From Adlercreutzia muris (GTDB taxonomy: Bacteria > Actinomycetota > Coriobacteriia > Coriobacteriales > Eggerthellaceae), in the NCBI RefSeq assembly GCF_008831045.1, contig NZ_WAJS01000008.1, forward strand, positions 28,406-92,405: 64,000 nucleotides of DNA, read 5' to 3'. Position numbers and translations under genes: made by a program. Positions 7,018 through 16,723 of this stretch are shown piece by piece (within the stretch, counting starts at the first letter, position 1; each line of letters opens with the position of its first letter). The notes below the pieces were generated by a model. The model searched no databases and was not told the DNA's origin. It worked only from the letters and a program-made list of their open reading frames with translations.

Positions 7018-8706
7018 CTAGAACAACCCAACAATGGTGCCGTCTTCCAGCACGTCAATCTTATGGGCGGCCGGGGCCTTGCCCAGGCCGGGCATGGTCA
7101 TAATGGAGCCAGTCAGCGCCACGATGAAGCCGGCACCGGCCGACACCTTCACCTGGCGCACCGTGACGGTGAAGTCGCGGGGAGCGCCCAGCTTCGTGGC
7201 ATCGTCCGAGAACGAGTACTGGGTCTTGGCCATGCACACGGGCATGGCCCCGAAGCCCAGGGCCTCCAACGACGCGATCTCCTTCTGCGCGGCCGGCTCG
7301 AACACCACGCCGTCGGCCCGGTAGACCCGCTTGGCAATGGCCTCGATCTTCTCGGCGATGGAAAGGTCGCTCTCATAGGAGAACGAGAACGTCTCGGCCG
7401 AGCGGCCGGCCGCGTCTCCGCTCTCGCAGAGGGCCACCACCTCGTCGGCTAGGGCCAGGCCGCCCTCGCCGCCCTTGGCCCACACCTCGGACAGGGCCAC
7501 GTTCACGCCCAGCTCGCGGCACTTGGCCTCCACCAAATCCAGCTCGGCCTTGGTGTCGGTCGGGAAGGCGTTGATGGCCACCACGCAGGGCAGGTTGTAC
7601 ACATTCGTGATGTTCTCCACGTGCTGCAGCAGGTTCGGCAAGCCCGCCTCCAGCGCTTCCAGGTTCTCCTCGTTCAGGTCGGCCTTGGCCACGCCGCCGT
7701 GGTTCTTGAGCGCGCGCACGGTGGCCACCACCACCACGGCATCGGGCGCGAGGCCGGCCAGGCGGCACTTGATGTCGAGGAACTTCTCCGCGCCCAGATC
7801 GGCGCCGAAGCCGGCCTCGGTCACGCAGTAGTCGCCCAGCGCCATGGCCATGCGGGTGGCCATGATGGAGTTGCAGCCGTGGGCGATGTTGGCGAAAGGA
7901 CCGCCGTGCACGAAGGCCGGGGTACCCTCCAGCGTCTGCACGAGGTTCGGCTTCAGGGCGTCCTTCAGAAGCGCGGCCATGGCGCCCTCGGCCTTCAGAT
8001 CGTGGGCCGTGACCGGCTTGTCATCGTAGGTGTAGCCCACCACGATGCGGCCCAGGCGCTCCTTCAGGTCGGTGATGGAGGTGGCCAAGCAGAAGATGGC
8101 CATAACCTCGCTGGCCACGGTGATGTCGAAGCCGTCCTCGCGGGGCACACCGTGGGCCTTGCCGCCGAGGCCGTCCACGATGTGGCGCAGCTGGCGGTCG
8201 TTCATGTCCACCACGCGCTTCCAGGTGATCTTGCGGACATCGATGTTCAGCTCGTTGCCGTTCTGGATATGGGCGTCCAGCAAAGCCGCGAGCAGGTTGT
8301 TGGCAGCCCCGATGGCGTGGAAGTCGCCGGTGAAGTGCAGGTTGATGTCCTCCATGGGCACCACCTGGGCGTACCCGCCGCCGGCGGCGCCGCCCTTGAT
8401 GCCGAACACGGGCCCGAGCGACGGCTCGCGCAGGGCCACGACCACGTTCTTGCCGCGCTGGGCCAGGGCATCGGCGAGCCCGACGGTGGTGGTGGTCTTG
8501 CCCTCGCCGGCGGGCGTGGGGTTGATGGCGGTCACCAGGATGAGCTTGCCTGGGGCGTGCTCCTCCTCGCGCAGGAGGTTGAAATCCACCTTGGCCTTGT
8601 AGTTGCCGTACAGCTCAAGGTACTTCTCGTCGACGCCGGCAATGGCGGCGATCTCGCCAATGGGTTTCGGTTCGGTCGCCTGGGCAATTTCAATGTCGGT
8701 CAACAC
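7018..8706 (-). CDS. fhs: Formate--tetrahydrofolate ligase
   Basis: A 562-residue cytoplasmic enzyme making 10-formyl-THF from formate, THF and ATP. The ATP-binding loop [14 protein letters not shown] lies near residue 65, followed by [19 protein letters not shown] and the block [12 protein letters not shown]. The C-terminus [17 protein letters not shown] is also diagnostic. Length matches the family (about 555). Together with fchA and folD downstream it links formate to the folate pool, a function that fits the formate/nitrite channel at 709-1530. A TAGAAT box at 8800-8795 may be its promoter. Confidence 0.97.
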   Translation of the reverse strand: MLTDIEIAQATEPKPIGEIAAIAGVDEKYLELYGNYKAKVDFNLLREEEHAPGKLILVTAINPTPAGEGKTTTTVGLADALAQRGKNVVVALREPSLGPVFGIKGGAAGGGYAQVVPMEDINLHFTGDFHAIGAANNLLAALLDAHIQNGNELNIDVRKITWKRVVDMNDRQLRHIVDGLGGKAHGVPREDGFDITVASEVMAIFCLATSITDLKERLGRIVVGYTYDDKPVTAHDLKAEGAMAALLKDALKPNLVQTLEGTPAFVHGGPFANIAHGCNSIMATRMAMALGDYCVTEAGFGADLGAEKFLDIKCRLAGLAPDAVVVVATVRALKNHGGVAKADLNEENLEALEAGLPNLLQHVENITNVYNLPCVVAINAFPTDTKAELDLVEAKCRELGVNVALSEVWAKGGEGGLALADEVVALCESGDAAGRSAETFSFSYESDLSIAEKIEAIAKRVYRADGVVFEPAAQKEIASLEALGFGAMPVCMAKTQYSFSDDATKLGAPRDFTVTVRQVKVSAGAGFIVALTGSIMTMPGLGKAPAAHKIDVLEDGTIVGLF

Positions 8707-9011
8707 GTCGGGCCCTCTTTCTCATGTCGCGGCGCCGGGAACGTCCTGGCAGCCTCCTTTGACGAATGCGCCCGCACGCTGCGGGCGCATCCCCATTCTA
8801 GCCATGGAACCGCACGGTGGCCCGCACCGTTCCCCCAAGGGCACAACTTCCCCGCGATACGGCCCTGCGCCGGCAGCAAGGCCGGACGCGACCGCTCCCG
8901 CGATGCGTTCCGCGCCGGCATCGGGGCCGGCGCCCCGAGACAGGACGACAGCGCCCGTCCCTCCCGACGCCGATCGGGCGCGGTTCCCGTGCCCGCAGTG
9001 CCAGAGCCCCC
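8707..9011. other. Intergenic gap with fhs promoter and leader hairpin
   Basis: This 305-bp gap between coaX and fhs contains a TAGAAT box on the minus strand (8800-8795) and a 9-bp hairpin TGCGCCCGC (8767-8775) / GCGGGCGCA (8781-8789) in what would be the fhs leader. The remainder is GC-rich with no coding or RNA signal I recognise. Confidence 0.4.
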
Positions 9012-9779
9012 CTATTGGGCCCGCTCGGCAATGAGGCGCAGGCCGTGGAGGGTCAGCTCCGGGTTCACTGCGGAGATGGTGGCGGAATGGGGCGCCACCA
9101 CCGGGGCCAGGCCGCCCGTGGCGATGACCGGGGCCTCGTAGCCCATCTGGGCAAAGATGCGGCGCACCAGACCGTCCACCCGGTCGGCCTCCCCCAGCAT
9201 GATGCCGGCCTGGATGGCCTCCACCGTGGAGGTGCCGATGGGGGCAGGAGGCACCACCAGCGCGATGTCGGGCAGCTGGGCCCCACAGGCGAATAGGGCG
9301 TTGGCCGAAGTCTGCACGCCCGGCGCGATGACGCCGCCACGGAAGCGCCCCTCGCCGTCGATCACCTCGATGTTGGTGGCGGTACCGAAATCGACCACCA
9401 CGACCGGGGCCCCATAGAGGCTGCGGGCGGCCACGGCATCGGCCACGCGATCGGCGCCGATCTCGTGAGGACGGGGGTAGTCGGCCTCGAAGAGCCCGGC
9501 GGCCGTCTCGGCCGAGCACACAAGGGGCGCGGTGCCCGTGGCGTCGGCGATGGCCTGTATCCATGCGCGGCTGAGCTGGGGTACCACCGAGGCCACAGCC
9601 GAGGCCCGCACCTCGGTCAGGGCGAGATCATCCAGGGCGAAAAGCGAGGAAAGGGTCGCCCGCAGCTGGTCGGCGGTCACCGAACGATCCGTGGCCACGC
9701 GCCACATGGCAGCGAGTCGCTCACCGTCGTAGGCCCCGATAACGGTATGGGTATTCCCTATGTCAATAGCAAGTAACAT
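9012..9779 (-). CDS. coaX: Type III pantothenate kinase
   Basis: A 255-residue enzyme for the first step of CoA synthesis. The N-terminal ASKHA phosphate loop MLLAIDIGNTHTVIGAYDG is diagnostic of CoaX, as are GADRVADAVAA and VDFGTATNIEVID, and the C-terminal IATGGLAPVVA. The ATG at 9779 begins the family N-terminus directly; GAGGAAG lies 12 bases upstream, a little far. An in-frame upstream start at 9839 would add residues unlike the family. It is divergent from the response regulator at 9917. Confidence 0.95.
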   Translation of the reverse strand: MLLAIDIGNTHTVIGAYDGERLAAMWRVATDRSVTADQLRATLSSLFALDDLALTEVRASAVASVVPQLSRAWIQAIADATGTAPLVCSAETAAGLFEADYPRPHEIGADRVADAVAARSLYGAPVVVVDFGTATNIEVIDGEGRFRGGVIAPGVQTSANALFACGAQLPDIALVVPPAPIGTSTVEAIQAGIMLGEADRVDGLVRRIFAQMGYEAPVIATGGLAPVVAPHSATISAVNPELTLHGLRLIAERAQ

Positions 9780-9843
9780 AATTATGACAATCTTCCTCAG
9801 TTTTCCAGTAAAATATGACACAGTGTTTATAGTGAACACGGTG

Positions 9844-9858
9844 CTTGATTATATCAAG
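9844..9858. promoter_or_regulatory. Perfect dyad upstream of the response regulator
   Basis: CTTGAT-TAT-ATCAAG (9844-9858) lies in the AT-rich gap between coaX and the response regulator, with a second weaker dyad GTGTT/AACAC at 9823-9839. It may be an autoregulatory operator; this is inference from position. Confidence 0.35.
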
Positions 9859-9916
9859 GATTAAACGATCTGCCCCCGCAGGGCAATCGTCGACATGACG
9901 AGAGAAAGGCAAGATT

Positions 9917-10612
9917 ATGATTGAGACACCGAGCCGAATCCTTGTCGTTGACGACGAGCCATCGATCACTGAATTCGTCAGCTACGCGTTGCGGAAGGAA
10001 GGCTACGACGCCGACGTCGTCGACAACGGCGAGGAGGCCTTCGCCCTCGCGAGCGCGAACAACTACGATCTGTTCGTCCTCGACATCATGTTGCCGGGAA
10101 TGGACGGCTACGAGCTGTGCCGCCGCCTTCGTTCCAAAACTACGGCCCCCGTGCTGTTCCTGTCGGCCCGCGACACCGAGCTCGACAAGGTGGTGGGCCT
10201 GGAAATCGGCGGCGACGACTACCTGGCCAAGCCCTTCGGCGTGCGCGAGCTCATCGCCCGCGTGCGCGCCCTGCTGCGCCGCGGCCAGGGCGGCGAGTTC
10301 CCCGGGGCCTCCAACTCCATCACCGCCTCGGGCATCACGCTCGACGAGGACGCCCACACCGCCGCCGGCGACCACGGCGAGATCGACCTCACCCCCCGCG
10401 AGTTCGAGCTGCTGGCCTCCCTCATGAAGAACGCCGGCAAGGTGGTCTCCCGCGAGGACCTGCTCCGCGACGCCTGGGGCTGGGAGTACCTCACCGAGAC
10501 GAAGACCGTGGACACCCACATCAAGCGCCTGCGCGACAAAATCCACGCCGCCGGCTACGATCCGGCCCTCGTGGAGACCGTCCGCGGCTACGGCTACCGC
10601 TTCAAGGCGTAA
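9917..10612 (+). CDS. OmpR/PhoB-type response regulator
   Basis: 231 residues with an N-terminal receiver domain (ILVVDDEPSITEFV; phospho-acceptor Asp in VLDIMLPGMDGYEL; Thr/Ser in LFLSARD; Lys in LAKPFG) and a C-terminal winged helix (LTPREFELLASLMKNAG, VDTHIKRLRDKI, VRGYGYRFKA). It is a DNA-binding transcription factor activated by phosphorylation. No histidine kinase gene adjoins it; the hybrid kinase at 53259-55859 is far away, so it is an orphan here. Target genes cannot be read from the sequence. Confidence 0.94.
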   Translation: MIETPSRILVVDDEPSITEFVSYALRKEGYDADVVDNGEEAFALASANNYDLFVLDIMLPGMDGYELCRRLRSKTTAPVLFLSARDTELDKVVGLEIGGDDYLAKPFGVRELIARVRALLRRGQGGEFPGASNSITASGITLDEDAHTAAGDHGEIDLTPREFELLASLMKNAGKVVSREDLLRDAWGWEYLTETKTVDTHIKRLRDKIHAAGYDPALVETVRGYGYRFKA

Positions 10613-10636
10613 CCAACGCACCTCATCTTAAGCGCC

Positions 10637-10662
10637 AAGGGGCTCCCAGATGGGAGCCCCTT
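10637..10662 (+). terminator. Terminator of the response regulator
   Basis: AAGGGGCTCCCA (10637-10648) pairs with TGGGAGCCCCTT (10651-10662), followed by a T-rich stretch, 24 bases after the stop codon. Confidence 0.85.
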
Positions 10663-10720
10663 GCTTGTTGTCACGCCTCCCGATCAGAGGGCGGCGCATA
10701 TTCCAATTCGCCCAAACGGC

Positions 10721-11362
10721 CTACTTCACCACGGCCTTCACGGCGTCGGCGCAGATGACGGCGGCCACGATCTTGCAGGCGTCCACCACCATGAAGGGGG
10801 CCACAGCCGTGAGGAAGGCCGTCATGAGGTCCACCTGACCCACGGCCATGTACTGGACGCAGCCGCAGACGTAGGCCACGGCCGTGAAGATGAGGCCGGC
10901 CGCCAGATCGACCCCGAAGGCGCGCAGGAACGCCACGGCCCGCTGGGCCGGCGCGAGGGCGGCCCGCTCGGCGGCCGTGGGCCGCGGGCCGCGGGCGGGG
11001 CCCGAGCCGCGGCCCGGACGCGCCAGATGCAGGAACAGCACCGCGGCGCTCACGCCAAGGAGGTAGCCCCACAGAAAGCCGCCCGTGGGACCGGCCAGCA
11101 CCCCGAGGCCCCCGCGCATACCGGAGAACACCGGCACGCCCACGGCGCCGAGGAGCAGATAGCCCGCGATGGCGGCGATGGCCTCCTTGGGCCGCAGCAC
11201 CACGATGGCGAAGGTGATGGCGAACATCTGCAACGTGAAGGGCACCGGCCCCAGAGGTACGGTTACCCATGCCGATACCGCCATGATGGCAATGGTCAGG
11301 CCTACAAAGGCCACGGAACGGGTGCGCGCGGAAGCGCTGGTTTTCGTGCGTGCGGTTTCCAT
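10721..11362 (-). CDS. bioY: BioY-family biotin transporter
   Basis: A 213-residue integral membrane protein of the BioY family, the substrate-binding S component of ECF biotin transporters. Family blocks include VPLGPVPFTLQMFA, GYLLLGAVGVPVF, and the glycine-rich GLGVLAGPTGGFLWGYLLG. Between two membrane regions there is a longer basic, Gly/Ala/Pro-rich loop (about residues 105-130) than usual. I chose the ATG at 11362, seven bases after AGGAGA; the ATG at 11368 is too close to it. birA, the biotin ligase, is 1.8 kb away. No EcfA/EcfT genes are in the window. Confidence 0.93.
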   Translation of the reverse strand: METARTKTSASARTRSVAFVGLTIAIMAVSAWVTVPLGPVPFTLQMFAITFAIVVLRPKEAIAAIAGYLLLGAVGVPVFSGMRGGLGVLAGPTGGFLWGYLLGVSAAVLFLHLARPGRGSGPARGPRPTAAERAALAPAQRAVAFLRAFGVDLAAGLIFTAVAYVCGCVQYMAVGQVDLMTAFLTAVAPFMVVDACKIVAAVICADAVKAVVK

Positions 11363-11496
11363 GGTCATATCTCCTTTCGACGAGGGAGATACTACGGGAC
11401 GCCGTGCGCTTCAGACGCCAGAGTCGCCCCTGAACGGCCAACGGGAAGCGATTTGATCAGTTTTGAGCATATGCACAAAATATGGATGCCACAGCC

Positions 11497-13092
11497 TCAG
11501 GCCTCCGCGCCCTGGGCGCACAGTCGGGCCAAGCGGCGCAGGCGCACCATCTCCCATGCGATGAAGACGGCCGTGGTGCCCGTGGCCAGCAGATCGGAGA
11601 CGGGAGCGGCGAAGTACAGGGCATCGAGGCCCGTGAGCCCCGGGGCCAGAGAGGGCAGCATCTCGGGCATGAGGTACAGCAGCGGCACAAGGAACAGGAT
11701 CTGCCGCGTCAGCGTGAGGAGCACCGACTTGGCCGGCTGGCCTGTGGCCTGGAAGTAGTTGGCGCTCACGATCTGAAAGCCCACAAAGGGCAGAATGAGG
11801 AACTGCACTCGGAGGGCGAAGGCGGTGAAGTCCACGAGCCCGTCGTGCTTGATGCCGAAGCCGTGGGCGATGGGGACGGCGAATAGCTCCACCCCAGCGA
11901 ACATGACCACAGCGATGGAGGTGGCGGCCCCGATGCCGTACCACAGCGTCTTGCGCACCCGGGCCACCTTGCGGGCACCGTAATTGAAGCCGAGCAGCGG
12001 CTGCAGGGCGATGGCGATGCCGATGAGGGGCATGACGGTGAACTGGCCGATACGCTGCACCACCCCAATGGCCGCCAGGGCATCGTCGGCACCGATGGGA
12101 GTGAGGGCACCGTATTTCACGAGTTGGAAGTTGATAACGAAATTCACCACGGCCATGCCGGCCTGCACGCAGAAACTCGGGAGCCCATAGCCCAGAATAG
12201 TGACGATGAGGGGCACGTTCGGAACCATGGAGCGCACAGACAGGCGCATGGGCACATCGGTGCGGCCGCAGAAGTACCACAGCACCGTGGCACAAGAGCA
12301 ACCCCAGCCGAGCACCGTGGCCAGGCCGCTGCCGGCCACTCCCCAGCCGAGCATGATGACGAACAGGAAGTTGAAGGCCACCGAGCTCGCGAGGCCCACC
12401 ACCATGGTGCCGAGGGCCCGGTTCGGGGCACCGCACGTGCGGATGAAGTTGTTCACGCCCATGCCGATGCACTGGAGCAGGAAGCCCGAGCAGAGGATCT
12501 GAATGAACGTGAGGGCGTAGGGACGCACTTCCTCGGTGGCCGAGGCAAGGTCGAGCACCCCGTTCACGAGCACGGGGTTCCATCCGATGAACAGCACCAC
12601 CACGGCGGCCAACAGGCTCAGGGACACCACGTTACCCAGGGCCCGTTCGGCATCTTCGCGCCGGCCCTCCCCCAGGCGCAGGGCCGCCAGAGCGTTGCCG
12701 CCGTTGCCGATGAGCATGGCCAGGGCCATGAACACGATCATGATGGGATTGGCCACGGTCATGGCTGAAAGGCCGATCTCGCCCACGGCATGGCCGAGGA
12801 ACACCGAGTCGATGATGGCGTAGGAGCCGTTGATGAGCATGCCCACCACCGACGGGATGGCGAACTCGGTGATGAGCCGCGGAATGGAGGCGGTGCCCAT
12901 GCGCAGCACCTTCTCGTCGCCGGCCGAGTGGCCGCGCAGCGCCTCTCCCCGGTCGTCCAACGCCGCGTCCTCATCGGGACGGCCGGCACCGCCCTCAGTC
13001 GCGGCCGCCCCCGCGTCGGAGCCACCGGCGACCGGAGTGCGGTCGGTAGGTGTCACAGGTTCGCTAGGTTCGCTCTGCTTCGATTCGTCCAT
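11497..13092 (-). CDS. MATE-family multidrug/metabolite exporter
   Basis: 531 residues with about twelve membrane segments of the MatE fold. After an acidic, Ser/Thr/Gly-rich cytoplasmic N-terminus of roughly 65 residues comes the first repeat (LITEFAIPSVVGMLINGSYAI, then SVFLGHAVGEIGLSA) and its second-half equivalent (YGLPSFCVQAGMAVVNFVINF). Members export drugs or metabolites in exchange for Na+ or H+. The ATG at 13092 is preceded by AGGAAAGG. The long N-terminal tail is unusual. Its substrate is unknown. Confidence 0.9.
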   Translation of the reverse strand: MDESKQSEPSEPVTPTDRTPVAGGSDAGAAATEGGAGRPDEDAALDDRGEALRGHSAGDEKVLRMGTASIPRLITEFAIPSVVGMLINGSYAIIDSVFLGHAVGEIGLSAMTVANPIMIVFMALAMLIGNGGNALAALRLGEGRREDAERALGNVVSLSLLAAVVVLFIGWNPVLVNGVLDLASATEEVRPYALTFIQILCSGFLLQCIGMGVNNFIRTCGAPNRALGTMVVGLASSVAFNFLFVIMLGWGVAGSGLATVLGWGCSCATVLWYFCGRTDVPMRLSVRSMVPNVPLIVTILGYGLPSFCVQAGMAVVNFVINFQLVKYGALTPIGADDALAAIGVVQRIGQFTVMPLIGIAIALQPLLGFNYGARKVARVRKTLWYGIGAATSIAVVMFAGVELFAVPIAHGFGIKHDGLVDFTAFALRVQFLILPFVGFQIVSANYFQATGQPAKSVLLTLTRQILFLVPLLYLMPEMLPSLAPGLTGLDALYFAAPVSDLLATGTTAVFIAWEMVRLRRLARLCAQGAEA

Positions 13093-13138
13093 GGGGCTCG
13101 TGCCTTTCCTCAAAAAACGCCGAGCGCCATTGTAGACC

Positions 13139-13984
13139 CTAGGGCAGCGGAACGACGTGGGCCTCCCCCGAGGCGACGGGCACCACGCCGTCAGCGGTAC
13201 GCACGAGCAGCCGGCCGCGCTCGTCCACGCCGGCGCCGACGCCCTCCACCGTGGTCGCCCCGCCGATGGTCTCGATGCGCAGGGGGCGCCCATCCAAGAA
13301 CGACACCGCCTCGTAGGTGGCCAGGGAAGGCTGGAAGCCCAGCTCGCGCCAGCGACCGTAGTTCACCAGCACCCGGGCGAGCACCTCGCGCTGCACGTCG
13401 GTGATGAGCTCCTCGCGCCGCGCCGCCTGCTCTGGCTCGTCGAGCGCCTCGATGGTTGCGCGGACGGTGGAGGGATGGGCGGGGCTGGAAGCGGGATCCA
13501 TCATGAGATCGGCTAGGTACTCGGGGATGTTGCGGCCCTCGATAGGACGCTCCACGTCGGGCGGGAACACGTTGACACCGATGCCCACGCACACCCCTCC
13601 CCCGCAAGACTCCAGCGAGATGCCGCAGAGCTTGCGGTACTCGTCGGCCCGCTCGCAGTCGGCGGGCATGTACACCACGTCGTTGGGCCATTTCAGCTGG
13701 ATGCCATCCTCAACGGAGGGGTCGGCCATGGCCGCCAGGGCCCGCTGCACGGACAGGCCCGCCACTAGGCTGAGCGTGGCCAGACCGCTGCCGGCCACAT
13801 CGGGACGCAGCAGCAGCGACATGTACAGGCCGCCCTCGGGGCTGTCCCAGCCGCGGCCCTGGCGGCCGTAGCCGCCGGACTGGCGCCGGGCCCGCACCAC
13901 GAGCCCCTCGGCCTTGCCCTCGCGCAGGGCCTCCTTCACCACCTCGTTGGTCGAGGTCACCTCGTCGATAACCGTGAGCTTCAT
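13139..13984 (-). CDS. birA: Biotin--[acetyl-CoA-carboxylase] ligase, without DNA-binding domain
   Basis: 281 residues forming the catalytic and C-terminal domains of biotin protein ligase: STNEVVKEAL near the N-terminus, the biotinoyl-AMP loop GGYGRQGRGWDSPEGGLYMS, KWPNDVVY, and CGGGVCVGIGVNVF. The helix-turn-helix of bifunctional BirA is missing, so this protein should not repress biotin genes itself. The start codon follows the TAG of folP-folK directly, indicating one transcript. Confidence 0.93.
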   Translation of the reverse strand: MKLTVIDEVTSTNEVVKEALREGKAEGLVVRARRQSGGYGRQGRGWDSPEGGLYMSLLLRPDVAGSGLATLSLVAGLSVQRALAAMADPSVEDGIQLKWPNDVVYMPADCERADEYRKLCGISLESCGGGVCVGIGVNVFPPDVERPIEGRNIPEYLADLMMDPASSPAHPSTVRATIEALDEPEQAARREELITDVQREVLARVLVNYGRWRELGFQPSLATYEAVSFLDGRPLRIETIGGATTVEGVGAGVDERGRLLVRTADGVVPVASGEAHVVPLP

Positions 13985-15298
13985 CTACAACCTCCTCGCC
14001 TTCCCCACGCGCTCGGCCGCGGGAACCGCCCCGACGGCCGTACCGTCGGCCAGCTCGTAGCCGGGCAGGATGTCGAGCAGGGGGCGCACCACAAAGTCGC
14101 GCTCACAGGCACGGGGGTGCGGCAGGGTGAGCTCGTCGTCGGAGGCCACGTACATCTGGTAGTCCACGATATCCAGGTCCAAGGTGCGCGGGCCGTTCTC
14201 CATGGTGCGCACGCGGCCAAAGGAGTTCTCGATGCCGTGGAGGTAGCCGAGCAGCTCCTTAGGCGGCAGCCCAGTGCGCAGCAGCACGACGGTGTTCACG
14301 AAGGCGTCCTGATCGGTATAGTAGGCCGGCTCGCTCTCGTAGAAGGGGGCCATGTCGATGATCTGGGTGTCCGGCAGGCCGCATAGCTGTCCCACGGCGA
14401 GATTGATCTGGGCGATCTTCGCCTCGGTCTCCTCGCCGGGTTCGGCCACTAAAGCCACATTGGATCCCAGGCCCAGTACCACAGCCGGGCGCAGGTCGCC
14501 CAGGGCCGCTACCGTGAGGGGCACGTTGTGGGTGCGCACCACGCTCGCCCCCAGCTCGCAGGCGAGCAGTGCCTCGGCGGCCGAGGCCACGTCGCGCTCG
14601 TGGGGCTCTTCCACGCCGTAGGCGTAGCCCACGTAGCTCTTGCGGGAGGCGGCTACCATGACCGGATAGCCCAGGTGCACGAGCTCATGGAGGTTGCGCA
14701 TGAGCTCGATGGTCTGCTTGGGGGTCTTCCCGAAGCCGGGACCCGGATCGATGCAGATGCGGGACCGGTCGACGCCCGCTTCCTCGAGGGCGGCGGCCGC
14801 ATCGCGCAGGTAGTCGCGCACCTCGGCCACCACATCGTCGTAGACGGGGTTGTCCTGCATGGTCTTCGGCTCGCCGGCCATGTGCATCACCACGCAGCCG
14901 CAGCCGCTCTTCGCCGCGACCTGCGCCATGGCGGGATCGCGGAAGCCGGACACGTCGTTGACGATGGACGCGCCCGCGGCCAGGGCCCGGGAGGCCACCT
15001 CGGCGTGGCGCGTGTCCACCGACACGCACAGCCCGCGCTCGGCCAGGGCCGCGATCACGGCCCCGATGCGCTCCCATTCCTCGGCCGGGTCTACCGCATC
15101 GGAACCGGGGCGGGTGGACTCGCCGCCCACGTCGACGATGGCCGCGCCCGCGTCCACCATAGCCAGGGCGTGCTCCACCGCCGCGTCGGCATCCAGATAG
15201 AGGCCTCCGTCGGAGAACGAGTCGGGAGTGATGTTCAGAATGCCCATGACGATGGGCGTCGATGTATCGAAGTCGAAGCGACCGCAATGCCAAATCAT
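13985..15298 (-). CDS. folPK: Fused dihydropteroate synthase - HPPK
   Basis: 437 residues combining two folate enzymes. Residues 1-265 are dihydropteroate synthase (IVMGILNITPDSFSDGG, DVGGESTRPGSDAV, SIVNDVSGF, DPGPGFGKTPKQ). From about residue 270 comes 6-hydroxymethyl-7,8-dihydropterin pyrophosphokinase (VVLGLGSNV, FYESEPAYYTDQDAFVN, NGPRTLDLDIVDY, LPHPRACERDFVV). The order DHPS-HPPK gives pterin activation and condensation with pABA on one chain. The upstream promoter lies within 15305-15420; birA follows without a gap. Confidence 0.93.
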   Translation of the reverse strand: MIWHCGRFDFDTSTPIVMGILNITPDSFSDGGLYLDADAAVEHALAMVDAGAAIVDVGGESTRPGSDAVDPAEEWERIGAVIAALAERGLCVSVDTRHAEVASRALAAGASIVNDVSGFRDPAMAQVAAKSGCGCVVMHMAGEPKTMQDNPVYDDVVAEVRDYLRDAAAALEEAGVDRSRICIDPGPGFGKTPKQTIELMRNLHELVHLGYPVMVAASRKSYVGYAYGVEEPHERDVASAAEALLACELGASVVRTHNVPLTVAALGDLRPAVVLGLGSNVALVAEPGEETEAKIAQINLAVGQLCGLPDTQIIDMAPFYESEPAYYTDQDAFVNTVVLLRTGLPPKELLGYLHGIENSFGRVRTMENGPRTLDLDIVDYQMYVASDDELTLPHPRACERDFVVRPLLDILPGYELADGTAVGAVPAAERVGKARRL

Positions 15299-15424
15299 GA
15301 AGGGGACGTGCCTTTCCGTTTGCCAGCCTAAGCGCTCAGTGTAATGCCGACCTCGCCGCTTTTCGTTGACTTTCGGGCGAAAGGCCCGTGTACGAGCTCT
15401 GCGCGGGCGCCAAGAACGGGTGCG

Positions 15425-15556
15425 AGAAAAGAAGCGGCCCGGCTGGAGGGGGCCAGCCGGGCCAGAAGGAGGGGGGATGCGACTCTCTCAGGAGCCGCTT
15501 TCTGCTTTTCAGAGACAAAGCAGGCAAGTGATCGGAGGGGGTTGTCTCACTTGCTG
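15425..15556 (-). ncRNA. Candidate small RNA with C-rich loops
   Basis: TATACT at 15567-15562 and a strong terminator (GGCCCGGCTGG 15436-15446 with CCAGCCGGGCC 15453-15463, then CTTCTTTTC on the minus strand) bound a transcript of about 130 nt. Near its 5' end GCAAGTGA pairs perfectly with TCACTTGC around a loop holding CCCCCTCC; a second hairpin CTGCTTT/AAAGCAG follows, then an unpaired CCCCCCTCCTT. Such C-rich single strands match the seed of Gram-positive small RNAs that bind ribosome sites. There is no reading frame of note. It could be a folP leader, but the terminator comes before folP. Confidence 0.5.
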
Positions 15557-15636
15557 GGCTCAGTATAACAACCGCCCTTGAATTCCCTATGACGCGAAGG
15601 TGGGGAACTTGTGGATTCAACGGGTCATCTTTAAGC

Positions 15637-15660
15637 AATTCTTCAGAATTGAGAAGAATT
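15637..15660. promoter_or_regulatory. Inverted repeat upstream of the small RNA
   Basis: AATTCTTC (15637-15644) and GAAGAATT (15653-15660) flank AGAATTGA. It lies just upstream of the small-RNA promoter and could be an operator. The core resembles the dyad at 25033-25055 (shared TTGAGAAG). The rest of 15661-15824 shows nothing. Confidence 0.35.
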
Positions 15661-15824
15661 CCCATCAGCGGTAACAACCCGTCGACGCCGTTGCGACGGT
15701 CGCGGAAGCGAGGTCCGGGCACCCCCTCCCGAGCCGCCGGGACACCCTCGCTGCGAACTTCGCGCCCGGCCCCCGGAAGCGCCCGGCGCCGTGCCTCCGA
15801 GAGGCCGCGCCGCGCTGGCGACTC

Positions 15825-16637
15825 CTAGCCGTTTTTCCGCTGGAACAGAATGTTGTTGGTCTCGAGCCAGCTCTCCACCGTGCCGGTGTCGAAGCCGTCG
15901 GCCGGATCCACCACGAGCGCGTACAGCTCCTCCTCGGCGAGCACCGCGTCCAGCGCGTCGGTCAGCTGGATCTCGCCGCCCACGCCGGGCTGAACATCGG
16001 CCAGAAGCTCCATGACCCTCGGCGAGAGCAGGTAGCGGCCGAACACGGCCAGGTTGCTGGGGGCATCCTCCAGCGCCGGCTTCTCCACCAGCGAGTCCAC
16101 CTTCCACACATCGTCGGCCACAGCCGCGCCGGCGATGACGCCGAAGCGGCTCACCTCGTCGTCGGGCACGGGCATGACGGCGATGACGCTCGCGCCGCCG
16201 TGGGCGTCCGACACCGCCTTCATGGCCGGCAGCATCTTGTTATCGGGCACGAGCACATCGCCCAGCAGCACGTAGAAGGGCTCGCCGGCGCAGGCCTCGG
16301 CGGCGCAGCGCACTGCATGGCCGAGGCCCAGGGCCTCTTCCTGGTACACGTAGCTCACCGGGTAGTTGCCCACGGCCTCCACGGCATCGGCGTAGCCATC
16401 CTTGCCGCGCTCGCGCAGCAGGGCCACCAGTTCGGGGTTCGGGGAGAAATGCTCCTCGATGGCCCGCTTCTCGCGGCTGTTGATGATGACGACCCCATCG
16501 GCCCCGGAGGCCAGGCCCTCCTCCACCACGTACTGGATGGCCGGACGGTCCACCACCAGCAGCATCTCCTTAGGCTGGGCCTTCGTAGCCGGCAGGAAGC
16601 GGGTGCCGAGCCCCGCCGCGGGAATGAGAGCCTTCAC
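15825..16637 (-). CDS. galU: UTP--glucose-1-phosphate uridylyltransferase
   Basis: 270 residues of the nucleotidyltransferase fold making UDP-glucose for cell-surface polysaccharides. The N-terminal GLGTRFLPATKAQPKEMLLV, the VVEEGLASGADGVVIINS stretch and the LVEKPALEDAPSN block match GalU. It starts with GTG at 16637, preceded by AGGAGAAAGG. No linked sugar genes are present. Confidence 0.95.
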   Translation of the reverse strand: MKALIPAAGLGTRFLPATKAQPKEMLLVVDRPAIQYVVEEGLASGADGVVIINSREKRAIEEHFSPNPELVALLRERGKDGYADAVEAVGNYPVSYVYQEEALGLGHAVRCAAEACAGEPFYVLLGDVLVPDNKMLPAMKAVSDAHGGASVIAVMPVPDDEVSRFGVIAGAAVADDVWKVDSLVEKPALEDAPSNLAVFGRYLLSPRVMELLADVQPGVGGEIQLTDALDAVLAEEELYALVVDPADGFDTGTVESWLETNNILFQRKNG

Positions 16638-16723
16638 GTGAGCGCCTTTCTCCTAGAGGGCCCGCGCCAAACGGGGCCCGCGTCTTCGCATGTCGTCGGC
16701 CCATGATACTACAGGATGTGCGC

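Noticed and set aside
13139..13984. Biotin repressor function for BirA
   Set aside because: The N-terminal helix-turn-helix is missing; only the ligase domains are present.
15425..15556. THF riboswitch upstream of folP
   Set aside because: The conserved THF-riboswitch core is not recognisable, and the transcript ends in a terminator before the folP promoter region.
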